The position numbers and the translations under genes were made by a program. The notes beneath the pieces are model-generated. The model searched no databases. It worked only from the letters and a program-made list of their open reading frames with translations, and was not told where the DNA came from. Positions 17,815 through 26,341 of a DNA stretch of 53,758 bases are shown in pieces. Every line of letters starts with the position of its first letter. The stretch's first letter is position 1. Source of the stretch: an uncultured Oscillospiraceae bacterium. GTDB taxonomy: Bacteria; Bacillota_A; Clostridia; Oscillospirales; Acutalibacteraceae. The stretch is taken from the NCBI GenBank assembly GCA_910587995.1, contig CAJUNS010000015.1, positions 1 to 53,758 of the forward strand, given 5' to 3'.

Positions 17815-19284
17815 TTATTCTCCTATTTCCTGGCTGCCGGGCATCTGCTGCACCCTTACGCCCCCATGGGCCAGCCGCCGCCAGCCAGCCCGCACAAATA
17901 CATCCCGAAAAGCCAGCCGCCGGCTAAAGGGCGCGGCCGGGGACAAAAGGGGCACCCCGAAGCTGTCTGTGCCGCACAGGTCCATTACCAGCAGCACCAG
18001 CCCCGCCGTTACCCCCCAAACGCCCAAAAAGTTTCCCGCCAGCAAAAAAGCCAGCCGCAGCAGGGCCAGGGGCTCATACAGCCGGGGCACCGCATAGCCC
18101 GCTATGGCCGTAAGGGCCACCACCATGAGGGAGGGAGCGCTGACCAGCCCGGCGGAAACCGCCGTATCCCCCACCACCAAACCGCCCACAATGCTCACCG
18201 TGGCCGAAAGGGACCGGGGAGCCCGCAGGCCCGCCTCCCGCAGCACCTCGTAGAGAAAGTAGAGGATCAACGTTTCGGCCATAACGGGAAAGGGGGTCTG
18301 GGCCTCGGACTCGGCGATTTTCAGCAGCAGGGCCTCGGGCAGCATCTCCGGGTGGTGGGTGGCAATGGCTACATAGAGTCCGGGCAAAAGCACGCTGAGA
18401 AAAAAGGCCACGTATTTCAGCCACCGGATGAAGGTACCGTAAAAGGGCCGGGTCAGGTAGTCGTCCAGGGTCTGAAAGTTTTCCACAAATAAAAAGGGCA
18501 CCAGAATGGCCGTGGGCGTGCCTTCCATGATTATGGCCACCCGGCCCTCCTCAATTTTGCCGCAGACCACATCGGGCCGCTCGGTGACGCCCACCCCGCT
18601 GAACACCCCGCCCCGCTCTAAAAAGCCCGTCAGATACCCAGCCCCCAGGGCGGTGTCCAGGTCATAGGTTTTCAGCCGCTGGCGGATCTGCTCCAAAATC
18701 CGGGGGCTGGCCACGCCCTCCAGGTAGCACAGGGCCAGGGGCGTGTGGCTTTGGCCGCCCACCTGGGCCTTTTCAAACTTCAGGGCCGTGGTCTTCATCC
18801 TCCGGCGGATCATGGAGATGTTGTTCTGGTAGCTTTCGGTAAAGCCGTCCTTGGCCCCCCGCTGCATCACCTCGTTCTGGGGCTCGTCCGGGCCCCGGGT
18901 GTCGAAGCCCTGCACCCCAAACACCAAAGCCTCCCCGCAGCCATCCAGGCAAAGCACCGCAAAGCCGCTCATCAGCAGCAAAAGCAGCTGGTCCATGCGG
19001 CTCTCCCGCTTTTGCTCCACCGAGCCCAGCACCCGGCGTTCAATGGCCTGCAGCAGCGCCTCCCCCTGGCCGGGCAGGTCCCCGGCCTCCATAAGAGGGT
19101 TCAAAATACTCAGGGTGACGGTCTGCTTGCTCACCAAACCATCCAGGGCAAAAAGCGCCGCCTCTGTGCCAGCGAGCTCCATCTCCCGCATCATAAAGTC
19201 CATGGCGTTTTCAAACTGGCCTTGCAGGTAGCGCTTGTTTTCGTCAAGCTGTGCCGAGAGTTTTACCACGCGGCCCGCCTCCAT
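17815..19284 (-). CDS. gerA: GerA-family spore germination protein
   Basis: A subunit of a germinant receptor. About 489 residues from ATG 19284. The N-terminal soluble domain is followed by the membrane segments FIRWLKYVAFFLSVLLPGLY, SIVGGLVVGDTAVSAG and LRLAFLLAGNFLGVWGV. Family motifs are PDVVCGKIEEGRVAIIMEGTP and FPVMAETLILYFLYEVLREAG. The frame stays open up to 19728, but that would run through the divergent DUF421 gene and the composition becomes non-protein-like. The ATG has no strong ribosome site, so the start is the least sure point. It would be expressed in the forespore; no convincing sigma-G promoter was found. Confidence 0.88.
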   Translation of the reverse strand: MEAGRVVKLSAQLDENKRYLQGQFENAMDFMMREMELAGTEAALFALDGLVSKQTVTLSILNPLMEAGDLPGQGEALLQAIERRVLGSVEQKRESRMDQLLLLLMSGFAVLCLDGCGEALVFGVQGFDTRGPDEPQNEVMQRGAKDGFTESYQNNISMIRRRMKTTALKFEKAQVGGQSHTPLALCYLEGVASPRILEQIRQRLKTYDLDTALGAGYLTGFLERGGVFSGVGVTERPDVVCGKIEEGRVAIIMEGTPTAILVPFLFVENFQTLDDYLTRPFYGTFIRWLKYVAFFLSVLLPGLYVAIATHHPEMLPEALLLKIAESEAQTPFPVMAETLILYFLYEVLREAGLRAPRSLSATVSIVGGLVVGDTAVSAGLVSAPSLMVVALTAIAGYAVPRLYEPLALLRLAFLLAGNFLGVWGVTAGLVLLVMDLCGTDSFGVPLLSPAAPFSRRLAFRDVFVRAGWRRLAHGGVRVQQMPGSQEIGE

Positions 19285-19393
19285 TCGTTGAGAACTGGCA
19301 TTAGTGTGGGCGAAAAACCGGATATTATACGGATAAATCCCAAGGCGCGGAGAGATACTAGCCGCAGACTCATTTTTGGAAAAGAGGGATAGT

Positions 19394-20077
19394 ATGCTCG
19401 TTTCTGTGGCGCGGACGCTGCTGATGTATGGGGCCATTCTGCTGGGGGTGCGCCTGATGGGCAAGCGGCAGATCAGCCAGCTGCAAACCTCGGAGCTGGT
19501 TGTGACCCTGCTCATCTCCGAGCTGGCGGTCATGCCCATCCAGCAGCGCCAGGACCCCCTTTGGAACGGCCTGGTGCCCATGGCGGCGCTGGTGGCCTGC
19601 GAGCTAGCGGTGTCGTTCCTTATGCTGAAAAGCGGATGGTTCCGGCAGCTGGTGTGCGGCAGCCCCATTGTGGTAATTGAAAACGGGCGGGTGATGCAGC
19701 GGCAGATGCGCCGCCTGCGCATGAGCACCGAGGACCTGTTCGAGGAGCTGCGCCGGGCGGGGGTCTTCGCCCTGGAAGACGTGGCCTACGCCATTGTGGA
19801 GACCAACGGGCAGATGAGCGTGCTGAAAAGGGCCCCGGCCGACGCTTTGACCCCCAAGCAGGCCGGGGTCAAGGCCCCGCCGGAGGCCCTGGAGGTGGTG
19901 GTGGTCAGCGATGGACGGATCTCGGAAAACTCCCTCAAGCTCTGCGGCCGGGACCCCGCCTGGCTGCGGGACCAGCTGCGGTGCCAGGGCGCGGCTTTGG
20001 AGGATGTTTTTATTATGACCGTGCGTACAGACGGGGGGCAGCGGATTATTCGAAAGCAAACGGATGAAGGGACATAG
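19394..20077 (+). CDS. DUF421/YetF-family membrane protein
   Basis: 227 residues. The N-terminal hydrophobic helices (VARTLLMYGAILLGVRLMGKR, LVPMAALVACELAVSFLML) are followed by a soluble domain beginning GSPIVVIENGRVMQRQMRR. The family block MGKRQISQLQTSELVVTLLISELAVMP is characteristic. The ATG at 19394 is preceded by GAAAAGAGGG; the TTG at 19376 is rejected. It is divergent from the gerA operon, with about 110 bp between. YetF-type proteins are common in spore formers, but their role is poorly known; a link to the neighbouring germination genes is speculation. Confidence 0.88.
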   Translation: MLVSVARTLLMYGAILLGVRLMGKRQISQLQTSELVVTLLISELAVMPIQQRQDPLWNGLVPMAALVACELAVSFLMLKSGWFRQLVCGSPIVVIENGRVMQRQMRRLRMSTEDLFEELRRAGVFALEDVAYAIVETNGQMSVLKRAPADALTPKQAGVKAPPEALEVVVVSDGRISENSLKLCGRDPAWLRDQLRCQGAALEDVFIMTVRTDGGQRIIRKQTDEGT

Positions 20078-20110
20078 CGCAGGCGTCCCGGGCGCTGCTC
20101 CCATAAAAAA

Positions 20111-20144
20111 TGGCCCTGTCCGCTGTGGCAGGCGGACAGGGCCA
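20111..20144. terminator. bidirectional terminator between DUF421 and the iron ABC genes
   Basis: A 13-bp perfect stem (TGGCCCTGTCCGC with GCGGACAGGGCCA), flanked by an A run on one side and TTCTGTTTTATT on the other. It serves two convergent units. Confidence 0.88.
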
Positions 20145-20175
20145 TTCTGTTTTATTCTGGGCCGAAGGCGTTCCA

Positions 20176-20934
20176 TCAATGAAAAAAGAGGTAGCGCTCC
20201 TTTCCCTCCACCGGCAGGCACGCCGCTTTCACGCCAAAGGCCGCCTCCGCCGCGCCGCTTTCAAAAACCGCCCGGGCCCTTCCAAAGGCCCGCAGCTCCC
20301 CCCTGTCCACCAGGGCCACATAATCGCTGTACCCAAAGGCCAGAGACAGGTCGTGGAGCACCATAAGCACGGTCCGGCCCTGGGCGTTCAGCCGCCGCAC
20401 CAGCTCCAGCACCTCATAGCGCTGGCCCACGTCCAGGTAGGTGGTGGGCTCGTCCAGCAGCAGCACCTGGCTGTCTTGGGCCAAGGCCATGGCAATGTAA
20501 GCCCGCTGCCGCTCTCCCCCGGAGAGGCTGGCCAGCTCCCGCCGCCGCAGGTCCTGAACCCCGGCCTCTTCCATGGCCCGCTCCACTAGCTCCCGGTCCC
20601 GGCTGGCCAGCTCCCGGCCAAAGCCCAGGTGGGGGTACCTGCCATGGGCTGCCAGCCGTTCCACGGTAATGGCCGGGGTCTCCCGCACCTGTGGCAGCAC
20701 AGCCGCCAGCTGGGCCAGCTCCCGCCGCCGGTAATCTCCGGCGGGCTTGCCGTTCAGCAGGACCCGCCCGGCCTGAGGCTTCAGCAAGCCCCCCGCTGTG
20801 CGCAGAAGGGTGGTCTTGCCCTGCCCGTTGGGCCCGATGAGCGAAGCCACGCTCCCCCGGGGCACGGTAAAGCTCACCTCCCGCACCACCGTTCTTCCCG
20901 CATATCCCGCACTGACATTTTGAAACTGAATCAT
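20176..20934 (-). CDS. FepC/FecE-type ABC transporter ATP-binding protein
   Basis: 252-residue ATPase of a metal-chelate importer. It shows Walker A GPNGQGKTTLLR (~34-45), the Q-loop region AAVLPQ, signature LSGGERQRAYIAMALA (~137) and Walker B VLLLDEPTTYLD. GGAGG lies 5 nt before the ATG. The permease and binding protein are encoded just upstream on the same strand, but a 179-bp gap separates it from the permease, so it may have its own promoter. The substrate class (siderophore, haem or cobalamin) is inferred from family resemblance. Confidence 0.92.
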   Translation of the reverse strand: MIQFQNVSAGYAGRTVVREVSFTVPRGSVASLIGPNGQGKTTLLRTAGGLLKPQAGRVLLNGKPAGDYRRRELAQLAAVLPQVRETPAITVERLAAHGRYPHLGFGRELASRDRELVERAMEEAGVQDLRRRELASLSGGERQRAYIAMALAQDSQVLLLDEPTTYLDVGQRYEVLELVRRLNAQGRTVLMVLHDLSLAFGYSDYVALVDRGELRAFGRARAVFESGAAEAAFGVKAACLPVEGKERYLFFH

Positions 20935-21113
20935 ATTGGCCTCCGGCGGTAAAATCCGCCCAGCAAAACGCTTTTAAGACGGTTTGCCGCCGCCGCGCTT
21001 TTTCTGTTTACCGATTTATAAAATGATGGAGTCAAAGAGGTTCTTCACGAGAAAGCGTTCGTGCTTGTTTGAAATGGGCACAAAGCCGGTGTTTTTGATT
21101 TTTCAAACCAGCC

Positions 21114-22112
21114 CTAGAGCCTGCGGCGCTTCAGAATCAGCGTCAGGAAGAAAGGCCCGCCCACAAAGCTGAGCAGAATGCCCACCGGAATCTCATAGGG
21201 CGCGAACAGCACCCGGCTTAACAGGTCGCAGGCCGTCACAAAGCCCGCGCCCAAAAGGGCCGCTCCGGCCAGCATCACCCGGTGGCCCGTGCGGGACTCT
21301 CCGAACATCCGCCGGACAATGTGCGGGGCCAAAAGCCCCACAAAGCTCAAAAGGCCCGAGAAGCTCACCGCCGCCCCGGCCAGGGCGCAGGCGGTGAAAA
21401 TCAGCAGAAACCGGGCCAGGGCGGTGTTCTGCCCCAGGCTTCGGGCGGTCTCCTCTCCCAGCGCCAGCAGGTCCGCCTGCCCGCCCAGCAGCAGCGCGGC
21501 CGCCAGCCCCAGCAGAATCATCCCCCAGGCCGGGGTAATGTCTCCCAGGGAGACCCCCGCGAAGCCCCCGATGAGAAAGGTGCTGCCGTTATACAGGGTC
21601 TCGGGAAAAAACGTTTTTATCCCGTTGATGCCCGCCGTAAACACGCTGCTCACCGCCACCCCCGCCAGGATGATGGTCAGCTTCCCCGCCCCGGCCCCCG
21701 CCGCCACGGCGTAGACGATGAGGGTGGCTGTTAAGGCCCCCAAAAAGGCCCCCAGGGGCGCGGCCCCCCGGACTCCGGGGAAAGCCGCCATGGCCAAAAA
21801 GGTGAAGAACCCGGCCCCCGCGTTGACGCCGATTACATTGGGCGCGGCCAATGGGTTGCCCAGAGCCCCTTGAATCAGCATGCCGCTGACCGCCAGCGCC
21901 GCTCCCGCCAGCAGGGAGGCGCACACCCGGGGAAGCCGTACATAGAGCAGAATCCGGCTTCCCGCCGGCAGGGCCCCGCCCCCCAGCAGCCCAGACACAG
22001 CCTCCGCCAGATTTAGGGCGGTAGAGCCCAAGGCCAGCCCCAGCCCTGCGGCGCACAGCAAAAAAAGCCCCATGGCCCCCAGCTTAAGGGCGTTTTTGCC
22101 CCGCTCAGTCAA
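21114..22112 (-). CDS. FecCD-family ABC transporter permease
   Basis: 332 residues and about 9-10 transmembrane helices, as in BtuC/FhuB/FecCD permeases. The family blocks are RLPRVCASLLAGAALAVSGMLIQGALGNPLAAPNVIGVNAGAGF and, near the end, GLLSFVGLLAPHIVRRMFG and YEIPVGILLSFVGGPFFLTLILKRR. The start overlaps the binding-protein gene by 8 bp, indicating coupled translation. Only one permease gene is present, so a homodimer is expected. It acts in the cytoplasmic membrane with the ATPase encoded downstream. Confidence 0.93.
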   Translation of the reverse strand: MTERGKNALKLGAMGLFLLCAAGLGLALGSTALNLAEAVSGLLGGGALPAGSRILLYVRLPRVCASLLAGAALAVSGMLIQGALGNPLAAPNVIGVNAGAGFFTFLAMAAFPGVRGAAPLGAFLGALTATLIVYAVAAGAGAGKLTIILAGVAVSSVFTAGINGIKTFFPETLYNGSTFLIGGFAGVSLGDITPAWGMILLGLAAALLLGGQADLLALGEETARSLGQNTALARFLLIFTACALAGAAVSFSGLLSFVGLLAPHIVRRMFGESRTGHRVMLAGAALLGAGFVTACDLLSRVLFAPYEIPVGILLSFVGGPFFLTLILKRRRL

Positions 22113-23100
22113 GGTCCGGCTCCTGGCCGTGGAGCAGCCTGCCTAAATATTCATAGCTCTCCCCCCAGCGGGCGTTGGGCTTGTAGTGAAACAGCTCCTT
22201 GGGCAGCACCAGGTAGCGGCCCTCTTTCACCGCCTCCAGGCCGGACCAAGCCGGGTTATTGGCCATAAGAGAGTCCAAATAGGCCAGGGCCTTTTCCTCG
22301 CTGCCCATGGTGGTGACAAAGATGAACTCCGGCCCGGCCTCAATCACTTCCTCCAGGCTCAGGTCCTCCAGCATGGAGGGGTGCTCGTCCGCGATGTTCT
22401 GACAGCCCAGGTCTTTCAAAATGGCTCCGGCCAGCTCATCATCGGTTTTCGCCTTGACCCCAGTGGAAAAGGCCCGCATAAGCAGCACCCGGGGGCCCTG
22501 GCCAGCGGCAAAGCCATAGGCCTCTTTCGCCGCCTTCATCCGCGCCTCCGCCTTACCGGCGGTCTCCTGGTAGCGCTCCGGCTGGCCGGTGGCTTGGCAG
22601 AACTGCTCCATCATGGCGGCGTAGTCCGAGAAATCGTCTACCCGGTAGCTCAGGCAGGGCAGGCCGGCGCTTTCCAGCACGTCCACCATATCCTGCTGGG
22701 CGGCTACGTCCGCGGAGAGAATCACCACATCCGGCTCCAGAGCGATGATTTTCTCCGCGCTGGGCTCCTTCACGGTGCCAACGATTTCCGCATCGCCCAC
22801 ATCCAGTCCCCGCTCCTTAACCGCGTCCTCCGTGGTCCCGGCCAAAGTGCCGCCCGCCGAGAGCCAGGCGTCGCTGTAGGACCCGTAAAGGCACACCACC
22901 CGAGGGTTTCGGGGCAGAGAAATCTGGCTGCCCAAAGAATCTGTCAAAACGGCCTCCTTGGGCTCCGCCAGAGAAGAGGCACCCGCCTCTTCCCCGCCGG
23001 ATGGCAGGCCGGAAGGGCTTTGGGGGGCGTTCTCCGTCCCGCAGGCGGCTAGGACCAGGGCCATAGCCAGGGCGGTTAGGGCGGTTTTATCAAATCTCAT
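22105..23100 (-). CDS. iron/siderophore-type ABC substrate-binding lipoprotein
   Basis: 331 residues with a lipoprotein signal (ALAMALVLAACG, Cys at about 20) and a Ser/Gly-rich linker. The mature part is a class III (FhuD/BtuF-like) fold: PRVVCLYGSYSDAWLSAGG, EKIIALEPDVVILSADVAAQ, and late RYLVLPKELFHYKPNARWGESY. Compared with BtuF/FhuD it keeps the EPDVVI block. It captures a metal chelate outside the membrane and delivers it to the adjacent FecCD permease. First gene of its operon. No B12 riboswitch core or obvious Fur box was recognised in the 161-bp upstream gap, which holds only a CCAGGGGC/GCCTCTGG hairpin. Confidence 0.92.
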   Translation of the reverse strand: MRFDKTALTALAMALVLAACGTENAPQSPSGLPSGGEEAGASSLAEPKEAVLTDSLGSQISLPRNPRVVCLYGSYSDAWLSAGGTLAGTTEDAVKERGLDVGDAEIVGTVKEPSAEKIIALEPDVVILSADVAAQQDMVDVLESAGLPCLSYRVDDFSDYAAMMEQFCQATGQPERYQETAGKAEARMKAAKEAYGFAAGQGPRVLLMRAFSTGVKAKTDDELAGAILKDLGCQNIADEHPSMLEDLSLEEVIEAGPEFIFVTTMGSEEKALAYLDSLMANNPAWSGLEAVKEGRYLVLPKELFHYKPNARWGESYEYLGRLLHGQEPDLD

Positions 23101-23261
23101 GCTGCGACTGCCTCCTAAAATAAAATGGCGGCTAAGGCCTCCGGCGGCGTAAGGCTCTGCCCGAAGAACCCCAGAGGCTTAACGCCCCTGGACCGCCCGC
23201 GATACTCTAGCACTGTAACGGCGAAGCCCTTACGGCCGCGCCCAGGGAGTTTTTTGCCGGT

Positions 23262-25379
23262 TCAGCGCTCCCCTTGAAAGTCCTCCGGGAGCAGCAGCTC
23301 TAAGTCCCGCTCCGCTTCGGGCGCCTGCAGGTTCCGGCGGGAGCAGGCGATGACCGCCGCCTCCACCTTGTTGCGGGCCATGCGGCCGTTGCCGTTCACA
23401 CGGGGGTCCCCTGTCAGCTGCATAGCCTCATAATAGCCCAGCAGGGGCGCTTTGCAGGCCGGGTCCAGCCGGTAGCCCATGCCCCTGGCAATGCTTTCCG
23501 TAATGGCCAACAGCTCTTCCGCCGTGTAGTCCGGAAACTCGATGATGTGGGGGAACCGGGAGCGCAGGCCCGAGTTGGCCGAGAGAAACTCCTCCATCTC
23601 TCGGGAGTACCCGGCCAAAATCACAATCAGCCGGTCCCGATGGTCCTCCATACCCTTGACCAGCGCGTCAATGGCCTCCAGGCCAAAGCTGTCGTCCCGG
23701 CCCCGGTACAGGGAGTAGGCCTCGTCAATGAACAGCACGCCGCCCATGGCAGCCTGGATGGCCTTTTGCGTCAGGGGGGCGGTGTGGCCCACATACTGGC
23801 CCACCAGGTCCGCCCGGGTGACCTCCACCAGCTGCCCCCCGGTCAGGGCCCCAATGGCCTTTAAATACCGGGAGACCAGCCGGGCCACCGTGGTTTTGCC
23901 GGTGCCCGGGTTGCCGGTGAAGATCATGTGCATAGAGGGCGTCTCCGCCTTAAGGCCCTTTTGCCGGCGGAGCTGCTGCATCTTAAAGTTGTCCTCCAAA
24001 GAGAGCACATAGTCCTTTACATTGGCAAGGCCCACCACCCCGGCCAGCTGGGCCTTCACGGCCTCCACTTCCGCCTGGTTCACGCTGCCGCCCCGCTGGG
24101 CGGCCACAATTTTGCCGCCGCTGTGCCCGCTCTGGTAGGCGATGGCGAACCGGCCCTCTTCCACCAGAAGCTGGGCGCTGACTGGCGGCAGCAGGGACTT
24201 TTTCAGCTTCTCTTCCCCCATAAGCCGGTAGAGCTCTTCCGCCCCCCGGCCAATGCCCCCCGCGCCGGTTTCCCGGTTAAACCGGGCGGCCAGGGCCTTC
24301 ACCGCTTCCTCCCCATAGGTCAGCCGGAAGCCCAGCCGGGCCTCCGCCCGCTGGCACAGGGCCCGCAGGCTGGCTTGCGCGATGCGCTCCAAGCTCTCCG
24401 GGGTAAAAGGCCCGGTGCGCAGCACATCGTCCAGCGCCGGCAAAAAGCCGCCCCCAAAGGACCCGGCCAGCTGGGCCTCATCCTCGCCAGCCAGCAGAAA
24501 CAGGTATTTCCCCGCCGCCGAAAGGGAGCTGACCGCGCCCGGCGCCAGGGCCGCGCCCACATCCACCAAAAGGCCCTTCTGCTCCGCGTACCGGCCCGGC
24601 AGAGGCAAGGTGCCACGGGTAAAAAGCCCGGCCAGCATGGGCAGCAGAGAGGGGTGGCAGCTTTGGTAATTCTCAAAGACCAGGGCCGGGGCTCCGCTTT
24701 TCAGGGCGGCGTACAGGTCCTGAATCAAGAGCTTTTCCGCCCCTGGCGCGGCATAGGCGGAAAGGTCCAGCTCGGCGGTTTTGGGGGATTTTAACGCCCC
24801 CTGCCGCCCTAGGGACGAGGTGAGCACCCGCACCGCGCTGCGCCGCCCGGTGCCGGCCCCGCCCAGAAGAGCCGCCGCGCACAGGGGGCGGTCCTCCTCC
24901 CGGCCGGTGACAAAGGGCCGCTTAAAGGCCAGGGTCAAACCGTCAAGAAAAGCCTCTTGGCCTAAAATTTGCGACAGCGCCTCCTGCCGGGCCACCTGGA
25001 AGGCGGTCTCGATGTCCTGGGCATTTCCCCCGTTTCGGGCGGTTTGCTCCTGCACCCCGTCCTGCTCCAGCTGCAGGCGCAGTCCGGCCATGTCCTCTTG
25101 GGCCTCCCGCGTCATGCGGGCAATGCTCTCTTGCAGAGACTCGGCCATTCCCTTCTGGGCCTGGTCCACCGCCTCCACCGCCCGCTGGGCCTGGGCGCCG
25201 CGGGCCAAAGCCTCCCGCGCCCCATCCAGAGAGGGCGCCTCTGGCGGCTTGGGAAAAACCGGGGCCTGGGGGGCCGCCTTCTCTGGAGGCGGGGCGGGCT
25301 TGGCCCCCTCGCTGGAGCGGAAATTCAGCCTCCCGTCCCGGAACATGGAATTCAAAATAGAGTCAATATCATTCTTCAT
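23262..25379 (-). CDS. tandem AAA+ ATPase, CbbX/SpoVK-like C-terminal module
   Basis: A 705-residue protein with two AAA+ regions. Residues 1-135 are low-complexity and coiled-coil-like. About 137-330 resembles a Clp-type AAA+ domain but its Walker A is broken: GGAGTGRRS (173-181) has Arg for the essential Lys. The second module is intact: Walker A GNPGTGKTT (489-497), Walker B GVLFIDEA (~548-555), then GLRSRFPHIIEFPDY with the arginine finger. It resembles CbbX and stage V sporulation protein K. The ATG lies inside the end of aroD (11-bp overlap). The partner or substrate is unknown. Confidence 0.85.
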   Translation of the reverse strand: MKNDIDSILNSMFRDGRLNFRSSEGAKPAPPPEKAAPQAPVFPKPPEAPSLDGAREALARGAQAQRAVEAVDQAQKGMAESLQESIARMTREAQEDMAGLRLQLEQDGVQEQTARNGGNAQDIETAFQVARQEALSQILGQEAFLDGLTLAFKRPFVTGREEDRPLCAAALLGGAGTGRRSAVRVLTSSLGRQGALKSPKTAELDLSAYAAPGAEKLLIQDLYAALKSGAPALVFENYQSCHPSLLPMLAGLFTRGTLPLPGRYAEQKGLLVDVGAALAPGAVSSLSAAGKYLFLLAGEDEAQLAGSFGGGFLPALDDVLRTGPFTPESLERIAQASLRALCQRAEARLGFRLTYGEEAVKALAARFNRETGAGGIGRGAEELYRLMGEEKLKKSLLPPVSAQLLVEEGRFAIAYQSGHSGGKIVAAQRGGSVNQAEVEAVKAQLAGVVGLANVKDYVLSLEDNFKMQQLRRQKGLKAETPSMHMIFTGNPGTGKTTVARLVSRYLKAIGALTGGQLVEVTRADLVGQYVGHTAPLTQKAIQAAMGGVLFIDEAYSLYRGRDDSFGLEAIDALVKGMEDHRDRLIVILAGYSREMEEFLSANSGLRSRFPHIIEFPDYTAEELLAITESIARGMGYRLDPACKAPLLGYYEAMQLTGDPRVNGNGRMARNKVEAAVIACSRRNLQAPEAERDLELLLPEDFQGER

Positions 25380-26130
25380 GGCAGGCTCCCCCTTTCTCCT
25401 GGTGCAGCAGCGCCAGGGCTTCCCAAAGCTTGGCGGCGGGAAGCTGCCCCGGCGCGGAGGCGCTGGCCCCAGCCCCAAAGGTCAGGCAGGAGCCCGTAAG
25501 CTCCCCGGCCAGGCGGCTGACCGCCCCCAGCTCTCCCATGCTCATGGTGATCACCGGCCCCAGCCGTTCCCGGGCCTTGACGCTGGCCTCCATAAGGGCC
25601 AGCACATCCAGGGGGCTCTGGGGCATCACTGCCAGCTTGGGCAGATCGGCCCCCAGGGCCTTCATGGCTGTCAGCGAGGCCACCATTTGGAGCACCGGCG
25701 GGGTCTTTCGAAAATCGTGCTTGGACACCACCGTGAGAATGCCTTGCTCCCGGGCCTTTTTCACCAGCCGGGCCGTGCGCTCCATGCCGCAGGCCAGCTC
25801 AACGTCCACCAGTTCAAAGCCGCCTTGGGCCAGCAGCCCGTTTAGGCGGGTTTCATATTCCGCCGGTTCCAGCTGGGCCCGGCCTCCCTCGCCTGTGGTG
25901 CGAAGGGTACACAGCAGGGGCCTGCCGGCCCGCTGGGCCACCTGGGGCAGCGCGGCGGCGGCGTCCCCCGCAAAGCAGTCCAGCCGCCACTCCAGCACCT
26001 GGGCGGGCAGCCCGCCGGCCTGCTCCAACTGGACCAAAAGCCCAGGCAGGTCCGGGGCGGTCAGAGGGACGCATATTTTGGGCGGGCCTTGGGTAAAGTC
26101 CAGCCCAGACAGATTCCTTTGCGCTTTCAT
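25369..26130 (-). CDS. aroD: type I 3-dehydroquinate dehydratase
   Basis: Dehydrates 3-dehydroquinate to 3-dehydroshikimate in the shikimate pathway through a Schiff base. 253 residues from ATG 26130. Catalytic blocks are VLEWRLDCF (residues ~40-48), VVSKHDFRKTP with the catalytic His, and LPKLAVMPQSPLDVL with the Schiff-base Lys. An in-frame ATG at 26151 would give 260 residues, but lies only ~14 nt from the predicted transcription start. The 26130 start has GGGAGAG upstream and aligns with family length. It overlaps the AAA+ gene; no other aro gene is near. Confidence 0.93.
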   Translation of the reverse strand: MKAQRNLSGLDFTQGPPKICVPLTAPDLPGLLVQLEQAGGLPAQVLEWRLDCFAGDAAAALPQVAQRAGRPLLCTLRTTGEGGRAQLEPAEYETRLNGLLAQGGFELVDVELACGMERTARLVKKAREQGILTVVSKHDFRKTPPVLQMVASLTAMKALGADLPKLAVMPQSPLDVLALMEASVKARERLGPVITMSMGELGAVSRLAGELTGSCLTFGAGASASAPGQLPAAKLWEALALLHQEKGGACHEE

Positions 26131-26171
26131 TGGGTGCGTGATCTCTCCCATCTTTGGGTATGCATAATACT

Positions 26172-26200
26172 AGTATAAAGGGGCGGGGGGGAAAAGTCAA
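26172..26200 (-). promoter_or_regulatory. sigma-A promoter for aroD
   Basis: Minus strand: -35 TTGACT (26195-26200), 17-bp C-rich spacer, -10 TATACT (26172-26177). The closeness to ATG 26151 supports the downstream start at 26130. Confidence 0.75.
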
Positions 26201-26263
26201 TGGGAGGGGGAGCGCGCGGGGGAAAAATGAAAGCGCCTTCAGCATCTTCAAGGACTTTTCCTC

Positions 26264-26293
26264 TTGCGCTTTGTAAACCCTTTCGCTTATAAT
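26264..26293 (+). promoter_or_regulatory. promoter of the IlvD/Edd dehydratase gene
   Basis: -35 TTGCGC (26264-26269), 18-bp spacer, perfect -10 TATAAT (26288-26293). The -35 lies in GCGCTTT (26266-26272), the inverse of AAAGCGC at 26230-26236, a possible operator pair. Confidence 0.55.
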
Positions 26294-26341
26294 AGAATTA
26301 CAATTCTCTCTACTCCCTATCTTCGAAAGGAGCCACACTCT

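Noticed and set aside
17815..19728. 637-residue extended frame for gerA
   Set aside because: The extra N-terminus overlaps the divergent DUF421 gene and has shadow-like composition; start set at 19284.
23101..23261. Cobalamin riboswitch before the FecCD-type importer
   Set aside because: No B12-box-like sequence (GCCACTG) was seen on the transcribed strand; only a small hairpin is present.
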